NCBI GenBank assembly: GCA_036802945.1
Contig: DAIRVG010000007.1
Location: 1-64,000, forward strand
Source: Gp6-AA40 sp036802945
GTDB taxonomy: Bacteria > Acidobacteriota > Vicinamibacteria > Vicinamibacterales > UBA2999
DNA: 64,000 nucleotides
Reading direction: 5' to 3'
The notes below the pieces were generated by a model that did no database searches, was not told the origin of the DNA, and saw only the letters and a program-made list of their open reading frames with translations. Positions 24,552-34,223 of this stretch are shown one piece after another (position 1 is the stretch's first letter; each line of letters begins with the position of its first letter). Made by a program: the position numbers and the translations under genes.

Positions 24552-27500
24552 CTACCGCCGATTCTGTCCGAGATCGATGTGAACGGTATGGGTGCCCAGG
24601 TCGTCGACCAGGGGAATCGCACCGGGGTCGACGGCCACGCCGTCCAATTGCGCTCGCGTCACGCCGCGGCAGACGCGATCGGGATTGGACACGATTATCT
24701 CGTAACGCGTGCCCAGATAGCGCCATTCAATCGTGTACTGCGGCCATGTTGACGGGATGCAGGGATCAACGACGAACGTCGAGCCGCGTCGTCTGAGACC
24801 CAGGATACTTTCGAGTCCCGCGCGGTACATCCAGCCGGCAGACCCTGTATACCAGCTCCATCCGCCGCGTCCGGCATGCGGCGCGCGTGCGTAGACATCG
24901 CCTGCTACGACGTACGGCTCGATCCGATAGCGGGCGACTTCCTCCGGCGTCCGGGTGTGGTTGACCGGGTTCAGCATGTGAAACAGCTCCGCCGCTTCGT
25001 CGCCGCTGCCGAGGGCAGCCATCGCCATGACGATCCAGGCCGCGGCGTGGGTATACTGCCCGCCGTTTTCCCTGATACCCGGTGGATACCCCTTGATGTA
25101 GCCGGGTTCCTGCGCGGAGCGATCGAACGGCGGGCTGAGGAGGAGCAGCGCCTTCGACCCGCGGGCGATGAGCGACGTCCTCACGGCATCCATCGCCCGT
25201 TCGGCGAAACGTTTCGGGACCGCGCCGGACAACACCGCCCACGACTGCGCAATCGAGTCGATGGCGCACTCGTCGTTTTGCGCCGAGCCCAGCGGGCTTC
25301 CGTCGTCGTAGTACCCGCGGCGGTACCACTCACCGTCCCAGGCCAGCTCGAGCTTCGACGTGAGGCTGCGCGCCGCGGCCTTGTATGCCTGCGCTCCTTG
25401 CGCGTTGCCCCTCGCCTCGCACAACGGGGCGAAGGCCGTCAACACGCTGTGGATGAAAAAGCCAAGCCACACGCTTTCTCCGCGCCCGTTCACCCCGACC
25501 TTGTTCATGCCATCGTTCCAGTCGCCGGTGCCGAAGAGCGGCAACCCGTGCGCGCCCGCAGTGAGGCCTTTGTCGATCGCGCGAACGCAATGATCGAAGA
25601 GCGTCCCGACGTCCTGTGCGACGCCAGGCTGTCCGTACGATTCCAACTCGCCTGGCGCGAGCAGCGGCGCGGTGAGGTACGGCACACGCTCGTCGAGGAT
25701 CGCGGCGTCTCCCGTGACCCTTACGTACTCCGCGGCCACGTACGGCAGCCACAGCAAATCGTCGGAGCACCGGCTACGCAGTCCTCTTCCGGCGGGCGCA
25801 TGCCACCAGTGCTGTACGTCACCCTCGACGAACTGCCGTCCCGCCGCGCGCAACAGGTGCTCGCGCGCCAGGTCCGGCCGCGCAAACAGGAGCGCCATGA
25901 CGTCCTGGAGCTGGTCGCGGAATCCGTACGCTCCGCCGGGCTGGAAGTAGCCAGCGCGAGTCCACAGCCGGCAGCTGATGTCCTGATATACCAGCCATCG
26001 ATTCATCAACACATCGAACGAATCGTCCGGCGTGCGCACATGAACCGTGTCGAGCGTTCTATTCCAGAACGTCCGGACCTCCTCGAGCGCTTCCGACGCG
26101 TTCGACGGGGTTCCATGCTGCTCGATGAGCATCCGCGCGTGAGCGCGGTCGGTGCCTTCACCGAGGAGGAAGACGATCTGTCTCGTCTCGCCCGGACCAA
26201 GATCGATCCGCACCTGCATCGTCGCGCACGCGTCGAGCCCCGCACCAAATTCGCCATTCAGCCTCTCGGTCCGCATCGCTACGGGATCGGTCAGCGCGCC
26301 GTTCCGCCCGATGAAACCGCGGCGATCGCCTGACGCGGACGACACCGGCTCGCTGGCGTGCGCGAACGCCACGCGTCCCGGCAATTCCCCGTTGTAGGCG
26401 TTCCACGCGAACACGGTGCCCGTCTCGCACTCGCATTCCGTGACCACGTGACGGCGCTCGCCGTCGCGGGGAGGTCCGAGCACCCACTCGTGGTATGCGA
26501 AGACGCTGAGATTCCGCTCGACGCCGCTGCCGTTGAAGAGCGTCAGCACCGAGAACTTGACCGGATCGGCCACGTCGACGAATACCGAGAGATCGTGGCG
26601 GATGCCCTGGTGGATACGTGAGAAGCGCGACACGCCGGCGGTGTGATCGATGACGAAGCGGCCGCTCCCCGCGTGGCGCGCCATCGGCCCTGGCGTGGGC
26701 GACCACGCGTCGCCGGAACGATCGTCTCGAATGAACAGCGCCTCGCCTGTGGGGTCGGTCACTGGATCGTTCGCGAAGGGCGTCAGCCGGTTCTCGCGGC
26801 TGTTTACCGACCACGTGTGCGATGCGCCCCCGCTCGTCACGATGGTGCCAAAGTGCGGGTTCGCAATGACGTTCGCCCAGGGCAGCGGCGTCTCCTGATC
26901 GCCTTCGAGGACGACGGTGTACCCGCGCCCCTCGTCGGTGAATCCGCCGATCGTGTTCGCGAGCGTCATCTCGGGCACCGCGACATTTGCATCCGGCCAC
27001 CCATTCGCCGGCGTCTCAGATCCTTCAGCGGCGACGAAGGGCGCCGGCGCGTGCGCCGCCGTGTGCGAACGATCCAGGTGCGCGCGGTCCAGTTGTGCAC
27101 GCAGGTCGTCTTGCGTCCCTTCGATCACGGCGCGGGCAACAGCCTGAAGGAGTGTGCGTTCGGCAGGCCCCATCACATCCGCGCGCAGCAGGTACGCACC
27201 GCCCGACTGATGCTTCCATGTGCGCCACGGACCGTCGTCGAGGAGAGCGGTCAGACGTGAGTGCATCTCGTCCAGGTAGCTGACCGGATGTTCGTTGAGG
27301 ATCACGACGTCCGCGCTGAGACCTTTCAGTCGCCAGTATTCCTGTGCCTGCAATGCCTGGCGCACCAACGCGAGGTCGTCACCGATGACCCGCACCAGCA
27401 GGATGGGAAGATCTCCGGAAATCCCGTGAGCCCACAGGCCCCCTTGGCCGAGCACGTTGGCACTGAGCACGTCCGGCGAGGCGCGAAGAGAATCGTCGCC

Positions 27501-30500
27501 TCCCAACACCCGCGAGGCCAGGCGCTCGAACAACACCGCCTCGTCGACGGAGATGTCGAGATGGCGCCGGCCGCTCTGCACGTGGGCCAGCGCCAGCGCG
27601 AACGCGCGCGACGACGCGCGCGGATCGCGGTACCTCTGGGCCAGCGCCGCTGCGGTGTCACGATCCGCCGCCATGCCCGTGGCGAAGCAGAGGCGCACCG
27701 ACGCACCCGGAGGCAGACGCACGCGCTGCCGCAGGCTCAGAATCGGATCGAGGACGATGCCCGTCGTGCCTGAGAGTGCGCGGCCATCGAGCGCGATCGG
27801 GTTCTCGACGCTTCGTCCGCGTCCGATGAATCGTGCGCGGTCTGTTTCCCACTCGATCGCGCCCTGCGTCCGGCCCTCGAGGCTGACGACGTGCATGACC
27901 CACATGCCGGGCTGGGCGCTGTCGCGAGGACGGCGATGACCCAGCAACGCCGCGGTTTCGGGAAGGTACTCGGTCTCGACGAACAGTTTTCCGAACGCCG
28001 GATGGGCGAAATCCTCTACCGGCGTACCCAGCACGACCTCCGCGTAACTCGTGATGTCGATTTCGCGGATCCGCAACCCTCGATTGGTCAGCTTCAGCCT
28101 GCGCACCTCCACATCGTGTTCAGTGGAGACCGCGATCTCCAGCTGCGTCGCGATGTCATCGTCGCGGCGTGCGAAGGTGGCCTTCTCCGGAAGGAACACC
28201 GCCGTGTAGTCCTCCGCCTGCCGCCGCGTCGGGTGATACGTCGGCGACCACACGGCGCCGCTGCGTACGTCGCGCAGATAAAGGAACTGGCTCCCGTAGT
28301 CGCACGTGGAATCCTGTCGCGTGCGCGTGACCGCCACGCCCTGGCAGCTGCTCGCGCCGCCGCCGGCGTTGGTGACGCTCGAGATGTACTTGCCGTTCGA
28401 CAGGAACTGCGTATGCGGATACGTCGTGTGCGGCGTCCGGTAGCGGCGGAGCGGCACCGCCGGCGTGGGCGGACTCACCCGCATCTCGTCGAGCGGCCTC
28501 GGCACGGTCGTCGGGCTCTGACGCGGCACACGCTCCTGCAACAGCAACTCGGTGGCCTGAATGCGCGGGTCGGCGTGAAACCGCTGGACCATGCGGTCAC
28601 CGAACACGGCATTGGCTAGCGCGACCAGCGTCATCCCTTCGTGGTGAGCGAAGAACGCGCGGACGACGACGCCGTCGGCCGGCGCATCGGTGGCCGGCGC
28701 CTCCCGCTTCGTGTAGTCGATGGCGTCGAAGAAGCCGTAGTCGCCGTACACTCCCGCATCCGCGAGGCGGCGGAGATTGTCGGCGCTGCGCGCCGGATCG
28801 ATCGTGGCGGCGAGCGCCGTCGCATACGGTGCGACGACGAGCTCGTCGCCAAGGCCCCGCTTGAGCCCCAGGCCCGGGATGCCGAAGGCCTTGTACTGGT
28901 AGTTGCCGTGCCGGTCGACCGCGGTGTACGCCGACTCGGAGATGCCCCACGGCGTCCCTCGTGACGCGGCGTACTCCCTCTGCCGCCGGACGACCATGCG
29001 GCACGATTCGTCCAGGAGCGTGTCCGGGTAGCTGCGCATCACGAGCAGCGGCATCAGGTATTCGAACAACGTGGCGCTCCACGACAGCAGCACCGGCGCG
29101 CCGTGGATGCCCGTGATGAGCCGCCCCAGGTGGAACCAGTGCATCTCGGGAACGTCGCCCTTGGCGATCGCCACGAAGCTCGCGAGACGGGCCTCCGACG
29201 CGAGCAGATCGTAGAACGACGCGTCGAATCGGCCTGGGCCGTCGCCGTCCGCCAGTCGATACCCGATCGAAAAGAGGCGTCGTTGCCGGTTGTACAGGAA
29301 GGCGAAGTTCATGCCGTCGGCGAATGCTGCCGCACGCGCGGCCAGGTCCTCGAGCCGCCGGCGCCGATCAGCGACCGGCGCGAGGTCCGACGGATCAGCC
29401 GCAAGCATGCGCAAGCCCGACGCAAGCGTGATGAGCGCGCCGGCAAGGTTGCCGCTGTCAACGGTTGAGAGGTACGCGGGCGGCATTGGCGCCAGCGTCG
29501 ACGTGTCGTACCAGTTCAGCAGATGCCCCTCGAACCGCTCGAGCCCCTCGACCGTCGTCAGCGTGGCATCAAGCCTGGTGACCAACGTCTCCGTGTCGAT
29601 GAAGCCGAAGTCGTGGGCCGCAAGTGTCGCGAGGAGGCCCATGCCGATGTTGGTCGGAGAGGTCCGGTGCGCGATCCACGCGCCCGGTTCGAGCTGCACG
29701 TTGTCCGGAGGCAGGTGGTGGTGATCGGCGTCGACGAACGCGTCGAAGTACTTCCACGTCGCCTGCGCAATCGACGTGAAATAGTCACGATCGATCGCGG
29801 TGAGCGGCTCCGTCCGCGGCGGCATGGGTCGACTGAGGAGCAGCGCGACGAGCGGAGCGCACACCCACAGGATCAGGATGCCGACCGCGGAGGGCAGCGC
29901 GGCAGGATGCACTGCGTTGACCACGATCGCCGCGCCTATGGCAACCAGCGGGCTTGGCAGCATGTGCATGACGAACGTGTGGACGGTGAGATCGCGGGTG
30001 CGGTGCGCTCCCGCCGCCGACGTTTCCCACTCCAGCAGCCGTCCCCGCGACATCCCGAGGCGCACGAGCGTGATGCCGACCGCGTGCAGCATCTCGGAGG
30101 CCTGGTTGGCGATGAACGTCAGCTGCAGCATCATGCGCGCGGCATCTGCCCGCAGATCCTCGAAGGACGTCCGCGCGAAGATGCCCCACGTCTGCCCCGG
30201 ACGCGGTCCCCTGAGCCACGCGAACAGCCGCAGCGAGACCGGGAACGCCAGCGCGCCGACCGTTACCGCAGTCCAGACACCTGGATCCCCCGGCGCGATC
30301 GTCCAGTCGAAGAGAAACAGCGCGACGATCGAGGGAGCCACCAGGCTGCGCCGCAGGTTGTCCAGAATCTTCCAGCGTGAGATGAGCGGGAGGCGATTCC
30401 GCGTCAGCCCGCCGCGCGTCGGGACGAACGGAAACAACCACCAGAGGATCTGCCAGTCACCTCGGACCCAGCGATGCTCCCGTCGCGTGTGCGCGAGTAC

Positions 30501-32768
30501 GTTCGACGGATAGTCGTCGACCACCTCGACGTCGGTGACAAGCGCCGTGCGCGCATGAATCCCTTCGAAGAGATCGTGCGACAGCAGCGCATTCTCGGGC
30601 ACGCGCCCTTCGAGCGCGGCGGTGAACGCGTCGACGTCGTACAGGCCTTTGCCGGTGAAGATGCCTTCGCCGAAGAGATCCTGATACGCGTCGGACACCG
30701 CCGTCGTGTACGGGTCGACGCCGGTATGCCCCGCATACGTGCGCGCGAACAGCGACCCGGCCGCGCTCGCCATCGTCACGCTGACGCGCGGCTGCAGGAT
30801 CCCGTATCCCTCCGTGACACGCCCGAGCGCAGGATCGAGGAGCGGACGGTTCAACGGATGCGAGGCGATCCCGATGAGCGTGCGACCCGTGTTTCGAGGT
30901 AGCCGAGTGTCCGAATCGAGCGTGATGCAGTAGCGGACGGAGGGCAGGAGATCGAGCTGGCCCACGCGCGTGGAAAAGCTCGTATCGGTCGCGCCGCGCA
31001 GCAGGCGGTTGAACTCTTCGATCTTGCCGCGCTTGCGTTCCCATCCCATCCATGCGCGCTCGCGGGCATTCCACTGCCGGTCGCGGTGAAAGAGAAAAAA
31101 CCGGTCGACGTGCTCGGGGCCGAACCGCTGGTTGAGACTTGCGATCCCCGCGCGCGCCGCCTCGAGCAGCGACGCATCGTCCGGCATCTCCCGCGCCGAC
31201 GCGTCCGCGAAGTCGCTGAGGATGGCGAAGTGAATGCGCGGATCCATGTTGCCCAGCGCCACGACCTCGAGGTGCTCGAGGAGCGCCTCCACTCCGGCGA
31301 CGCTCGTCAGCATCGTCGGCACGATCACCATCGTTCGCGAGTCGTCGGGCACGCCGGTGTCCGACAGGTCGAGGCGCGACAGCCGCTGCGGCCGCATCAT
31401 GCGAGCGATCAGGCGCTGGATCAACGCGATTGCCACGTCGCTCGCCGGAATCAACAACAGCAGGAGCGCGGCAACCTGGACCATCACGGAACCGTGCTCA
31501 GCGCGGGTGTAGACCAGCGCCCCCGCGAGCATCGCCGTCGTCAGGACCGCGATGGATCCCAGGTACGACATCGTCGCGTGCGCCATTACCGAACGGCGGA
31601 CGGCTTCCATGAACCTGGGCCGGTACGCGAGATCGGCTTCCAGATCGCGGCGTCCCCGCCCAATCAGGTGATACCCGACGTGCGCGGCTCGATCGGCCGG
31701 CGAGGCGGCCGCCGCCGACTGCCTCGCGCTCTCGACCGCTTTCAGCGCGACGCGAACCTGCGCCTCCCCGCTCCTTCGCTCGGACAACTCCTCGACGGCT
31801 TGCCGCTGCCGATCCCGGCTCAGGAAATCCATCCGCGCGTACACTGCGGCCGGGTCGCGCCGCAGGACGTGATCGACAAGGCTGACATCCTCGACGTACT
31901 TCCGCCAGTCCACGGTGCCGCACAGGCGGAGACTGGTAATCACGTTCGCGACCGACGCCTGGCTGGTCGCCTGCCGCTGGTGCTCCTCGCGGACAACGTC
32001 TTCGGCGGTGACCCCGCGCGCGGAGAGGTACTCTTCGAGTGCGGTGCGCAGCGGCGAGCGGCGGAGTTCGTATTCGCGCGCGCGATGCAGCAGCTGCACC
32101 ACGTACGCGCTATGGACGTTCGGCGGCAGGGGCACCGACGCCTGCTCCGGATGGCTCTCGATGCGTGCAAGCAGGGCGTCCGCGGCGTGGACCGCTTCGC
32201 GCGCGTCGAGTATTTCGTCGGCCAGGCGCCTCAGATTCTCGATGAGCGCGAGTTTCAACATGCTCGGCCACGCCCAGAGCTCGCCGATTGTCAGCGGGGC
32301 GACGCGTTGAAAGCTGTTGAGGAACAGCGTGAGCTGCTGCACGTCAAGGCGACTGTCGCTGTGCCGGATCAGTTCCACGGCAATCGCGTAGATGCGGGCG
32401 TCGCCCGCGTGTTGTCGAACCGCGAGGGGTGGCAGTTCACGATAGTACGTACGCGGAAGGTTCTGACGGATGTCGACGATGTCGGACGTGACGAGATGAA
32501 AGTTGTCGAGGAGCCATTCCGCGGCGGCGGTAATGAATCGTCCGTGATGCACATCGTCGGCGAGAACCCTGTACGCGGCGCGCAGCGTGCGGGCGTTGTC
32601 ATTGAAGCGTGGGAAGATGCTGCGCGCGCGCTGGCGCGGGGTGGTGTCGACCGTGAACCGCGCGCCCAGCGACAACGCGCGTTCTTCGAGGCGCTCTATT
32701 CCGAGCAGCTCGTCGCGAAACGGTCTCAGGCCACGGGTCGCCGTGCCGTTACTGACTGGTGCGAACAG
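24552..32768 (-). CDS. cyclic beta-1,2-glucan synthase (NdvB/ChvB type)
   Basis: Giant inner-membrane enzyme that builds cyclic beta-1,2-glucan from UDP-glucose, about 2,738 residues. Order: an N-terminal region, membrane segments (about 410-460), a GT84 transferase domain (CITLDSDTRLPRNTGRTL near 609; RWVRGDWQILWW), further membrane segments (about 810-850, 950-985), a glucoamylase-like domain (FFDAIDYTKRE), and two GH94-type phosphorylase modules, the last with GDWNDGMNKVGVNGRGES near 2416. The first in-frame ATG/GTG/TTG is TTG 32675, but upstream codons encode LRPFRDELLGIERLEER, which looks like the conserved family start. CTG 32768, five bases after GGAGG, is the proposed initiator. The glucan may serve in osmoadaptation. 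Confidence 0.92.
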   Translation of the reverse strand: MFAPVSNGTATRGLRPFRDELLGIERLEERALSLGARFTVDTTPRQRARSIFPRFNDNARTLRAAYRVLADDVHHGRFITAAAEWLLDNFHLVTSDIVDIRQNLPRTYYRELPPLAVRQHAGDARIYAIAVELIRHSDSRLDVQQLTLFLNSFQRVAPLTIGELWAWPSMLKLALIENLRRLADEILDAREAVHAADALLARIESHPEQASVPLPPNVHSAYVVQLLHRAREYELRRSPLRTALEEYLSARGVTAEDVVREEHQRQATSQASVANVITSLRLCGTVDWRKYVEDVSLVDHVLRRDPAAVYARMDFLSRDRQRQAVEELSERRSGEAQVRVALKAVESARQSAAAASPADRAAHVGYHLIGRGRRDLEADLAYRPRFMEAVRRSVMAHATMSYLGSIAVLTTAMLAGALVYTRAEHGSVMVQVAALLLLLIPASDVAIALIQRLIARMMRPQRLSRLDLSDTGVPDDSRTMVIVPTMLTSVAGVEALLEHLEVVALGNMDPRIHFAILSDFADASAREMPDDASLLEAARAGIASLNQRFGPEHVDRFFLFHRDRQWNARERAWMGWERKRGKIEEFNRLLRGATDTSFSTRVGQLDLLPSVRYCITLDSDTRLPRNTGRTLIGIASHPLNRPLLDPALGRVTEGYGILQPRVSVTMASAAGSLFARTYAGHTGVDPYTTAVSDAYQDLFGEGIFTGKGLYDVDAFTAALEGRVPENALLSHDLFEGIHARTALVTDVEVVDDYPSNVLAHTRREHRWVRGDWQILWWLFPFVPTRGGLTRNRLPLISRWKILDNLRRSLVAPSIVALFLFDWTIAPGDPGVWTAVTVGALAFPVSLRLFAWLRGPRPGQTWGIFARTSFEDLRADAARMMLQLTFIANQASEMLHAVGITLVRLGMSRGRLLEWETSAAGAHRTRDLTVHTFVMHMLPSPLVAIGAAIVVNAVHPAALPSAVGILILWVCAPLVALLLSRPMPPRTEPLTAIDRDYFTSIAQATWKYFDAFVDADHHHLPPDNVQLEPGAWIAHRTSPTNIGMGLLATLAAHDFGFIDTETLVTRLDATLTTVEGLERFEGHLLNWYDTSTLAPMPPAYLSTVDSGNLAGALITLASGLRMLAADPSDLAPVADRRRRLEDLAARAAAFADGMNFAFLYNRQRRLFSIGYRLADGDGPGRFDASFYDLLASEARLASFVAIAKGDVPEMHWFHLGRLITGIHGAPVLLSWSATLFEYLMPLLVMRSYPDTLLDESCRMVVRRQREYAASRGTPWGISESAYTAVDRHGNYQYKAFGIPGLGLKRGLGDELVVAPYATALAATIDPARSADNLRRLADAGVYGDYGFFDAIDYTKREAPATDAPADGVVVRAFFAHHEGMTLVALANAVFGDRMVQRFHADPRIQATELLLQERVPRQSPTTVPRPLDEMRVSPPTPAVPLRRYRTPHTTYPHTQFLSNGKYISSVTNAGGGASSCQGVAVTRTRQDSTCDYGSQFLYLRDVRSGAVWSPTYHPTRRQAEDYTAVFLPEKATFARRDDDIATQLEIAVSTEHDVEVRRLKLTNRGLRIREIDITSYAEVVLGTPVEDFAHPAFGKLFVETEYLPETAALLGHRRPRDSAQPGMWVMHVVSLEGRTQGAIEWETDRARFIGRGRSVENPIALDGRALSGTTGIVLDPILSLRQRVRLPPGASVRLCFATGMAADRDTAAALAQRYRDPRASSRAFALALAHVQSGRRHLDISVDEAVLFERLASRVLGGDDSLRASPDVLSANVLGQGGLWAHGISGDLPILLVRVIGDDLALVRQALQAQEYWRLKGLSADVVILNEHPVSYLDEMHSRLTALLDDGPWRTWKHQSGGAYLLRADVMGPAERTLLQAVARAVIEGTQDDLRAQLDRAHLDRSHTAAHAPAPFVAAEGSETPANGWPDANVAVPEMTLANTIGGFTDEGRGYTVVLEGDQETPLPWANVIANPHFGTIVTSGGASHTWSVNSRENRLTPFANDPVTDPTGEALFIRDDRSGDAWSPTPGPMARHAGSGRFVIDHTAGVSRFSRIHQGIRHDLSVFVDVADPVKFSVLTLFNGSGVERNLSVFAYHEWVLGPPRDGERRHVVTECECETGTVFAWNAYNGELPGRVAFAHASEPVSSASGDRRGFIGRNGALTDPVAMRTERLNGEFGAGLDACATMQVRIDLGPGETRQIVFLLGEGTDRAHARMLIEQHGTPSNASEALEEVRTFWNRTLDTVHVRTPDDSFDVLMNRWLVYQDISCRLWTRAGYFQPGGAYGFRDQLQDVMALLFARPDLAREHLLRAAGRQFVEGDVQHWWHAPAGRGLRSRCSDDLLWLPYVAAEYVRVTGDAAILDERVPYLTAPLLAPGELESYGQPGVAQDVGTLFDHCVRAIDKGLTAGAHGLPLFGTGDWNDGMNKVGVNGRGESVWLGFFIHSVLTAFAPLCEARGNAQGAQAYKAAARSLTSKLELAWDGEWYRRGYYDDGSPLGSAQNDECAIDSIAQSWAVLSGAVPKRFAERAMDAVRTSLIARGSKALLLLSPPFDRSAQEPGYIKGYPPGIRENGGQYTHAAAWIVMAMAALGSGDEAAELFHMLNPVNHTRTPEEVARYRIEPYVVAGDVYARAPHAGRGGWSWYTGSAGWMYRAGLESILGLRRRGSTFVVDPCIPSTWPQYTIEWRYLGTRYEIIVSNPDRVCRGVTRAQLDGVAVDPGAIPLVDDLGTHTVHIDLGQNRR

Positions 32769-32773
32769 TCGTG

Positions 32774-32778
32774 CCTCC
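32774..32778 (-). promoter_or_regulatory. Shine-Dalgarno GGAGG before a CTG codon
   Basis: Minus-strand GGAGG followed after 5 bases by CTG (32768-32766), in frame with the glucan synthase. This spacing is ideal, and no ATG, GTG or TTG exists between the upstream stop near 32870 and TTG 32675. Confidence 0.6.
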
Positions 32779-33133
32779 GATTCGTGCTTTGGTGAGGGCT
32801 GAAGTCCTGGGGTGGCTGCAGGGCTCAGGAAAGCGGGGACCTTCAGTATATATGCTGTATAGTGTGAGGGTTACAGCGCCTCTGACCACAGCCAGCCTGA
32901 ACTCGCTCCCCTCGTTCTGAGTTCATCCGACCTGTCAGCCGCGCCGCCGATTTGCGCGCCACGTCCCGGCACGCCTCCGGTCTCTGCGACAGAAACCTTG
33001 CTACTCTCATGCGAAGTTCAGAATTCAAAATTCACACCGAGTGTCGACGGGTGCTGGGTTTCGCGCGCTGCGCCGTTCATGGCTCAGCTTCATCGCCAGC
33101 TCGTGTTTGGACGAACAAGATCATCTTTCAGCC
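32779..33133. other. divergent intergenic region
   Basis: About 355 bases with no supportable gene. A short A/T-rich tract (TATATGCTGTATAGT) at 32848-32862 is the best candidate for a promoter of either neighbour. 33007-33036 has GAATTCAAAATTC-like words, another short repeat type. Confidence 0.4.
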
Positions 33134-33340
33134 ATGAACCCGTCCGCCCACGTCGTGCCGTTTGCCGTCTTTACCGATTACCGGAATCGCCGGTCGCGCC
33201 CAGCGGGCAGCACGCCCGTGAGCCCTGCTACGGATCCGCCGCCTCCATCGCGTGACGAGAGCGGGTGCACGGATGCCGCGTTCCCATCTGCCGAGACGAC
33301 ACCGCGAGCAGAGGCGGAAAAGGAAAGGATTCCCTCATGA
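33134..33340 (+). CDS. small hypothetical protein, Pro/Ser-rich
   Basis: A 68-residue polar protein (start MNPSAHVVPFAVFTDYRNRR; Pro/Ser/Thr/Glu-rich middle). No family recognised. Its stop overlaps the start of the next gene by ATGA, which supports it as a real coupled gene. No good ribosome site is seen before the ATG. It may instead be the tail of a decayed gene. Confidence 0.4.
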   Translation: MNPSAHVVPFAVFTDYRNRRSRPAGSTPVSPATDPPPPSRDESGCTDAAFPSAETTPRAEAEKERIPS

Positions 33341-33516
33341 CCATCGTGAGTGTTCTTGCGATCAGCGGCGGCCTCGTAGCGATCGCGCTCATCGCCTTTG
33401 TTGTGTTGCGGTCGCGGCGTGAACATGGCACCGACCTCGGAGAGGTCAGCAATCAGTGGGTCATGGAGCACCGGATGGGATCGGGGCAGGACTCGTCGCG
33501 GTGGAATCAGCGATAG
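33337..33516 (+). CDS. small single-span membrane protein
   Basis: A 59-residue protein: one hydrophobic segment (VSVLAISGGLVAIALIAFVVL), then a basic/polar cytoplasmic tail. A strong purine-rich AAAAGGAAAGGA precedes ATG 33337. ATGA overlap with the previous frame. Function unknown; the size and layout resemble small membrane regulators. Confidence 0.55.
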   Translation: MTIVSVLAISGGLVAIALIAFVVLRSRREHGTDLGEVSNQWVMEHRMGSGQDSSRWNQR

Positions 33517-33523
33517 TCCGACT

Positions 33524-33712
33524 TCAGGCGGACTCTCGTGCCGCGACGAACCGCGCATAGGCCGCCACCGTCGCGAGACGCGCGGCATCCCATCGCTGCC
33601 CGCACGTCGTGCAATGCCATCCTCCGCCTGCCGTCAGGGTCGCCTCTGTCACCGTGGTATTGACCGTGTGACACAAAGGGCACATCGTCGGGGAGATCGT
33701 CGCATTCGTCAC
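33524..33712 (-). CDS. small zinc-ribbon protein
   Basis: A 62-residue protein with two Cys pairs: CPLC (residues about 11-14) and CTTCGQRWDAARL (about 34-46), a classic zinc ribbon. GTG start at 33712 overlaps the stop of the upstream 47-residue gene by GTGA, so the two are coupled. A paralogue with the same C-x-x-C...W-x-C-x-x-C-G-Q-x-W-x-x-A-R-L layout is at 54626-54799. Confidence 0.65.
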   Translation of the reverse strand: MTNATISPTMCPLCHTVNTTVTEATLTAGGGWHCTTCGQRWDAARLATVAAYARFVAARESA

Positions 33713-33852
33713 AGGCGGCCACCAATCTCAATCAAAAGACGCACAAACAGCACCACAGGGGTGCCAATCAGGATCACCGCCACCGGTGCCAGCAGCACCA
33801 GCAGCAGCGCCAACGCCAGATCCCCGAGGACGCCGCCCGCCTTCGTCGTCAT
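33709..33852 (-). CDS. 47-residue single-span membrane protein
   Basis: Starts ATG 33852 (MTTKAGGVLGD) and continues with a long hydrophobic stretch (LALALLLVLLAPVAVILIGT) before ending IEIGGRL. It is below common gene-finder length limits. Its TGA overlaps the GTG start of the zinc-ribbon gene, and the 68-residue membrane protein gene ends 19 bases upstream, so three tiny genes form one likely operon. Confidence 0.55.
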   Translation of the reverse strand: MTTKAGGVLGDLALALLLVLLAPVAVILIGTPVVLFVRLLIEIGGRL

Positions 33853-33871
33853 ATGGACGCCGCGCTCAGCG

Positions 33872-34078
33872 TCACGACCGTCCCTCGCGCATCACTTCGG
33901 CAATCGTCTGTCCAGGGTTGTCTTGCCACAAGCCAAGCAGGACGATTGGCGGAACGAGGGCAACCGTCATCAGGTACAGCCAGCTGCGAAACGATGACGG
34001 GTCGACGGTGAAAAACGTCAGCAGCGCAACACCGATCCAACAGATAGAGATCTGCCAGCGGTGGCAACGTGATGCCAT
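33872..34078 (-). CDS. small two-span membrane protein
   Basis: About 68 residues with two hydrophobic segments (ISICWIGVALLTFF and SWLYLMTVALVPPIVLLGLW) joined by a short loop, and a polar tail with QTIAEVMREGRS. ATG 34078 or TTG 34087 could start it; neither has a strong ribosome site. First of three small minus-strand genes. Function unknown. Confidence 0.5.
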   Translation of the reverse strand: MASRCHRWQISICWIGVALLTFFTVDPSSFRSWLYLMTVALVPPIVLLGLWQDNPGQTIAEVMREGRS

Positions 34079-34223
34079 GAAGCCCAACTTTCAAGAGGGC
34101 TTTGATGAGGCTGACCGCAGGAAGGACGTGCGGGAAGGCCAGAGCTCAGGAAAGCAGTAACACGATGAATGTACGGCCGATCCGAGGCGCACACAAGGAC
34201 AATCGCGGATGACTCGACTATGA

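Noticed and set aside
31086..32795. 569-codon plus-strand frame opposite the glucan synthase
   Set aside because: Antisense of a well-conserved enzyme; composition typical of high-GC shadow frames.
33134..34078. Toxin-antitoxin module
   Set aside because: Small overlapping genes fit the size, but none resembles a known toxin or antitoxin; membrane proteins and a zinc ribbon are not enough.
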